From: Lachnospiraceae bacterium NK4A179
Lineage (GTDB): Bacteria; Bacillota; Clostridia; Lachnospirales; Lachnospiraceae
Direction of reading: 5' to 3'
DNA length: 64,000 nt
Assembly (NCBI GenBank): GCA_000421045.1
Contig: ATWC01000008.1
Span: forward strand, 1-64,000
Within the stretch, counting starts at the first letter, position 1. Every line of letters starts with the position of its first letter. This document shows positions 60,060-64,000 of this stretch, piece after piece. The notes below the pieces were generated by a model. That model was not told where the DNA came from. It worked only from the letters and a program-made list of their open reading frames with translations, and made no database searches. Made by a program: the position numbers and the translations under genes.

Positions 60060-60347
60060 ATGCTTAGATTAGACCTTCAGTTCTTTGCTCATAAGAAGGG
60101 TGTCGGATCTACCAAGAACGGCAGAGATTCCGAGTCCAAGAGATTAGGAGCTAAGAGAGCAGACGGACAGTTCGTTAAAGCCGGAAATATCATATACAGA
60201 CAGCGCGGCACTAAGATCCATCCGGGTCTCAATGTCGGCAGAGGCGGTGATGATACATTGTTTGCAACAGCAGACGGAGTGCTCAGATTTGAGCGCCTTG
60301 GCCGCGATCGCAAGCAGGCTAGTGTATATCCCAAGGCTGCAGAATAA
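60060..60347 (+). CDS. rpmA: 50S ribosomal protein L27 with Prp-cleaved leader
   Basis: A 95-residue L27 precursor. It begins [19 protein letters not shown], whose [11 protein letters not shown] junction is the Prp cleavage site in Firmicutes; cleavage after FF would expose the functional AHKKG terminus that reaches the peptidyl-transferase centre. The rest ([37 protein letters not shown]) is standard. AGGAGG is upstream. A GC-rich hairpin follows before obg. Confidence 0.97.
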   Translation: MLRLDLQFFAHKKGVGSTKNGRDSESKRLGAKRADGQFVKAGNIIYRQRGTKIHPGLNVGRGGDDTLFATADGVLRFERLGRDRKQASVYPKAAE

Positions 60348-60366
60348 TAAACCGTATATGGAATGA

Positions 60367-61770
<1,404 letters not shown>

Positions 61771-61796
61771 TTTGGTATTATTAAGAGAGGTATGTT

Positions 61797-62123
61797 ATGG
61801 AACTTAGCAGTAAACAGAGAGCCTATCTGAGAAGTCTCGCATCTGATGTGGATCCAGTATTTTCCATAGGAAAATCAGGTCTCACACCTGAAGTGACGGC
61901 GGCCGTTTCAGAGGCTTTCGCAAATAAAGAGCTAATAAAGATCAATATCCAGAAAAATCTTTCTGACACAGAAGACAGAGAGGAACTATTCAAAATGGGC
62001 GAAGTGCTTGCTGAACGCACAAGATCTGTCTTTGTTTGTCTTATAGGGAGGAAACTTGTCTTTTATAAACCTTTTTCAGGGGAGAAAGCAAAAAGGGACG
62101 ATCGAATCCGTCTCCCAAAATAA
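61797..62123 (+). CDS. yhbY: YhbY family RNA-binding protein (CRM domain)
   Basis: A 108-residue CRM-domain protein that associates with pre-50S ribosomes. Motifs are LSSKQRAYLRSLA at the start, SIGKSGLTPEVTAAVSEA, and VCLIGRKLVFYKP near the end. AGAGAGG lies upstream of the ATG. Its last 68 bases overlap the beginning of nadD. Confidence 0.92.
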   Translation: MELSSKQRAYLRSLASDVDPVFSIGKSGLTPEVTAAVSEAFANKELIKINIQKNLSDTEDREELFKMGEVLAERTRSVFVCLIGRKLVFYKPFSGEKAKRDDRIRLPK

Positions 62124-62802
62124 AGCAAGAAAAGAAAGAGTCTGTCTTTTTGGCGGAACGTTCGATCCAATTCATCTGGGGCATTTAAGAATGGCTGATG
62201 CCGCATGCAGGAATTTTTCGCTCGATCGGATGATATTTATGCCATGCGGTAATCCATATCTGAAAAAGGGTGTTAGTCCGGATGAAGACAGGCTTGAATT
62301 AACAAGGCTTTCCGTTGAGGAGTTTAAAGAAAAAACATCAAATGCCGTATGGGAAGTTTCCGATATGGAGATCCGGCGTGAAGGTGATACTTATACTTTT
62401 GAGACGATAGCTGCACTTAAGGATATATATCCTAACGCTGAATTGTATTTTCTTGTCGGAGAGGATTCACTGAGATATATGGAAAATTGGGTAAATCCTC
62501 AGCTTATTTTTGCCGACTGCATAGTTATCGCTGCGGCAAGACCTTCGAGAAAGCATCAGACTTTTGATGCCGGTGGTCATGAGATGCATACCGGATCTGA
62601 GTCTTCGGGTACAGAAGAACGTATAGAAGATCTTCAGGCGAGACTCATGAAAATGTTTCCGGCCGAGATACATATAATGCGTTTTGATGATCCGCTTTCC
62701 GCATCCGATATCAGAAAAGCAGTTTCGGAAGGTAAGGATATAAATGGTATGGTCACTGAACATGCCGGAAAATATATAACAGAAAAAGGAATGTACATAT
62801 AA
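62056..62802 (+). CDS. nadD: Nicotinate-nucleotide adenylyltransferase
   Basis: Makes deamido-NAD+ from NaMN and ATP. The 248-residue protein has the nucleotidyltransferase motif FGGTFDPIHLGHLRMADAA and the C-terminal ISASDIR-like LSASDIRKAVSEGKDI; YFLVGEDSLRYMENW is also typical. The only plausible start is TTG at 62056, with GGGAGG (62046-62051) four bases upstream. This overlaps yhbY by 68 bases and gives about 30 residues before the core, because no ATG, GTG or TTG lies between. An insertion of about 20 residues (TGSESSGTEERIEDL) precedes the C-terminus. Confidence 0.9.
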   Translation: MSFINLFQGRKQKGTIESVSQNKARKERVCLFGGTFDPIHLGHLRMADAACRNFSLDRMIFMPCGNPYLKKGVSPDEDRLELTRLSVEEFKEKTSNAVWEVSDMEIRREGDTYTFETIAALKDIYPNAELYFLVGEDSLRYMENWVNPQLIFADCIVIAAARPSRKHQTFDAGGHEMHTGSESSGTEERIEDLQARLMKMFPAEIHIMRFDDPLSASDIRKAVSEGKDINGMVTEHAGKYITEKGMYI

Positions 62803-63416
62803 TGCCCTCTCAGAATGAAATTTATGATTTTGACAGGATGAAGAGCAGGCTTGCAAAGAAGATAGATCCCAAGCGTTATGAGCATTCAATGGGCGTGGCC
62901 TATACAGGGGCTGCACTTGCTATGGCTCATGATGCAGATATAATAAAAGCATATACGGCAGGAGTGCTGCATGACTGCGCAAAATGTCTTGAAGATGAAA
63001 AGCGCGAAGCTTTATGCTCAAAGTATAAGGTTGAACTTACTGATATGGAAAAGAAGCACCCTTTTCTTATACATGCAAAACTCGGAGCGGTGCTGGCAAA
63101 AGAAAAATACGGCGTGAAAGATGAAGAGATTCTTTCTGCCATCAGATACCATACTACCGGGAAGCCGGAGATGACAAAGCTTGAAGCTATCGTGTTTTCG
63201 GCAGATTTCATTGAACCCGGGAGAAAAACCTTAGAATGCCTTCCGCTTATAAGAAAAGTGATATATACGGATCTTGACAGGGCAGTCTATCTGATACTTA
63301 AGCATACACTCATACATCTTAAGCATAAAAGGCAGGCTATTGATGAGAACTCAGTCGCTGCCTATGAATATTATAAAAGATTCGCTACCAAAGAAGATCT
63401 GAAAACGGAGGTTTAA
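62802..63416 (+). CDS. yqeK: HD-domain diadenosine tetraphosphatase YqeK
   Basis: A 204-residue HD hydrolase that splits Ap4A symmetrically to ADP. The metal ligands appear in RYEHSMGVAYTG (His), AGVLHDCAKC (HD) and IRYHTTG, with DLDRAVYLIL in the C-part. It follows nadD with a one-base overlap (TAATG) and precedes rsfS directly, the usual nadD-yqeK-rsfS order of Firmicutes. Confidence 0.93.
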   Translation: MPSQNEIYDFDRMKSRLAKKIDPKRYEHSMGVAYTGAALAMAHDADIIKAYTAGVLHDCAKCLEDEKREALCSKYKVELTDMEKKHPFLIHAKLGAVLAKEKYGVKDEEILSAIRYHTTGKPEMTKLEAIVFSADFIEPGRKTLECLPLIRKVIYTDLDRAVYLILKHTLIHLKHKRQAIDENSVAAYEYYKRFATKEDLKTEV

Positions 63417-63764
63417 ATGGATTCGAAGGAGATGGTGAAGCTTGCCGTTAAGGCAATGGAGGATAAAAAAGCCGAAGATATCAGAGTGATCGACATATCT
63501 GAAATATCATCGATCGGTGATTTTTTCATCATAGCAAACGGAAGTAATATCAATCAGGTTAAAACTATAGCTGATTTTATAGATGAGACACTGGGAAGAG
63601 CAGGAGCTGTTCCTAAATCATCCGAAGGATATAAAGGCGGTGCATGGGTACTTCTTGACTACGGAGATGTTATAATACATATATTCGACAGAGATAACCG
63701 TATGTTTTACAATCTCGAGCGTATCTGGAAAGACGGCCGGGATGTAGATATTGAAACGTTGTGA
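63417..63764 (+). CDS. rsfS: Ribosomal silencing factor RsfS
   Basis: A 115-residue Iojap/RsfS protein that binds L14 and blocks 30S-50S joining during starvation. The core reads EDIRVIDISEISSIGDFFIIANGSN (in part DISEISSIGDFFIIANGS), then WVLLDYGDVIIHIFDRDNRMFYNLERIW in the second half (shown as LLDYGDVIIHIFD and YNLERIW). CGGAGG overlaps the yqeK end. It closes the L21-to-RsfS run. Confidence 0.95.
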   Translation: MDSKEMVKLAVKAMEDKKAEDIRVIDISEISSIGDFFIIANGSNINQVKTIADFIDETLGRAGAVPKSSEGYKGGAWVLLDYGDVIIHIFDRDNRMFYNLERIWKDGRDVDIETL

Positions 63765-63795
63765 GGGCAGAAAAAACATGAGGGGAGAATGAATT

Positions 63796-64000
63796 ATGGA
63801 TGGAAACGGATTTACTAACGGGAATGACAATTCAAATCTTTTTGGAAATCCTGTCGGAATGAACACGTCAGTATCGGGGATGAATTCTTTTGGTACTGAT
63901 ATGACAGGTTCAACAGCCGGTATTGGTGGGGTGCCAGGACAGCCTGCCATGGATTTTGGTCAGCCGGTAACTCCGGTAACAATGCAGCCTGCAGATGTGC
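63796..64000 (+). CDS. Asn/Gly-rich protein, N-terminal part (cut by window end)
   Basis: The frame from ATG 63796, with AGGGGAGAA upstream, runs off the window. Its 68 visible residues start MDGNGFTNGNDNSNLFGNP and are rich in Asn, Gly, Thr, Pro and Gln. The opening resembles the gene at 36428 (MDGNFNNNN, then NLFSGGQN), so a DUF4190-like membrane region may follow outside the window. Function unknown. Confidence 0.6.
   Translation, partial: MDGNGFTNGNDNSNLFGNPVGMNTSVSGMNSFGTDMTGSTAGIGGVPGQPAMDFGQPVTPVTMQPADV

Overview
The window looks like chromosome from a low-to-mid GC Firmicute of class Clostridia, most likely family Lachnospiraceae (Butyrivibrio or a relative). This is inferred from gene order (yggS-sepF, aroB-lspA-gltX-yitT, ispH next to an S1-domain gene, serC-serA-DUF1015, rplU-prp-rpmA-obg), from strong AGGAGG ribosome sites, and from a sodium-pumping decarboxylase cluster. 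Genus cannot be fixed from sequence alone. Almost all genes are on the + strand; the exceptions are a DUF1292 gene, aroC, a YprB-like exonuclease gene and an AP2-domain gene.

Layout. 1-1.2 kb: end of yggS, a structured intergenic region with a phased ACATAA array, and sepF. 1.2-6.8 kb: a response-regulator diguanylate cyclase, then the overlapping genes aroB, lspA, gltX and yitT. 6755-7028: a 274-bp imperfect palindrome with two UCCG-loop hairpins, followed by a UvrD-type helicase. 9-16.5 kb: DUF1292, DUF5662, trpS, citrate synthase, a lactonase, aroC, a thioesterase and tgt. 16.5-25.8 kb: a lipoprotein, yajC, leuB-ilvD-ilvB, and serC-serA. 25.9-33.5 kb: a large repeat-rich exported protein, DUF1015, a branching-enzyme homologue with ruined active-site motifs, and an MscS channel. 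33.5-40.2 kb: tRNA-Thr, alaS, an Asn-rich membrane protein, rpsU, a phosphoesterase and scpA-scpB. 40.3-45.6 kb: a biotin-dependent Na+-pump cluster. 45.8-51.6 kb: rpiR, a flavoprotein gene, cmk, ispH, an S1-domain gene and cheR. 51.7-59.3 kb: exonuclease, degenerate GH25 protein, AP2-HNH-AP2 protein, thrC, a second REC-GGDEF-like gene and an M24 peptidase. 59.3-64 kb: L21 leader, rplU-prp-rpmA-obg-yhbY-nadD-yqeK-rsfS, and the start of a second Asn/Gly-rich protein.

How the genes work together. Most of the window is housekeeping: translation and ribosome assembly, branched-chain amino acid, aromatic amino acid, serine and threonine synthesis, division and chromosome segregation. The decarboxylase cluster (40274-45604) encodes two different carboxyltransferases, one biotin carrier, a membrane OadB pump and an OadG-like subunit, and could couple decarboxylation or transcarboxylation to Na+ export. 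Many promoters carry an extended -10 (TGn upstream of the hexamer).

The least ordinary items are the AP2-HNH-AP2 protein (54050-54874), the 274-bp palindrome (6755-7028), the phased ACATAA array (364-472), the branching-enzyme pseudoenzyme (30131-32509), the mixed carboxyltransferase cluster, and two convergent genes (52908 and 54874) that appear to have leaderless mRNAs.
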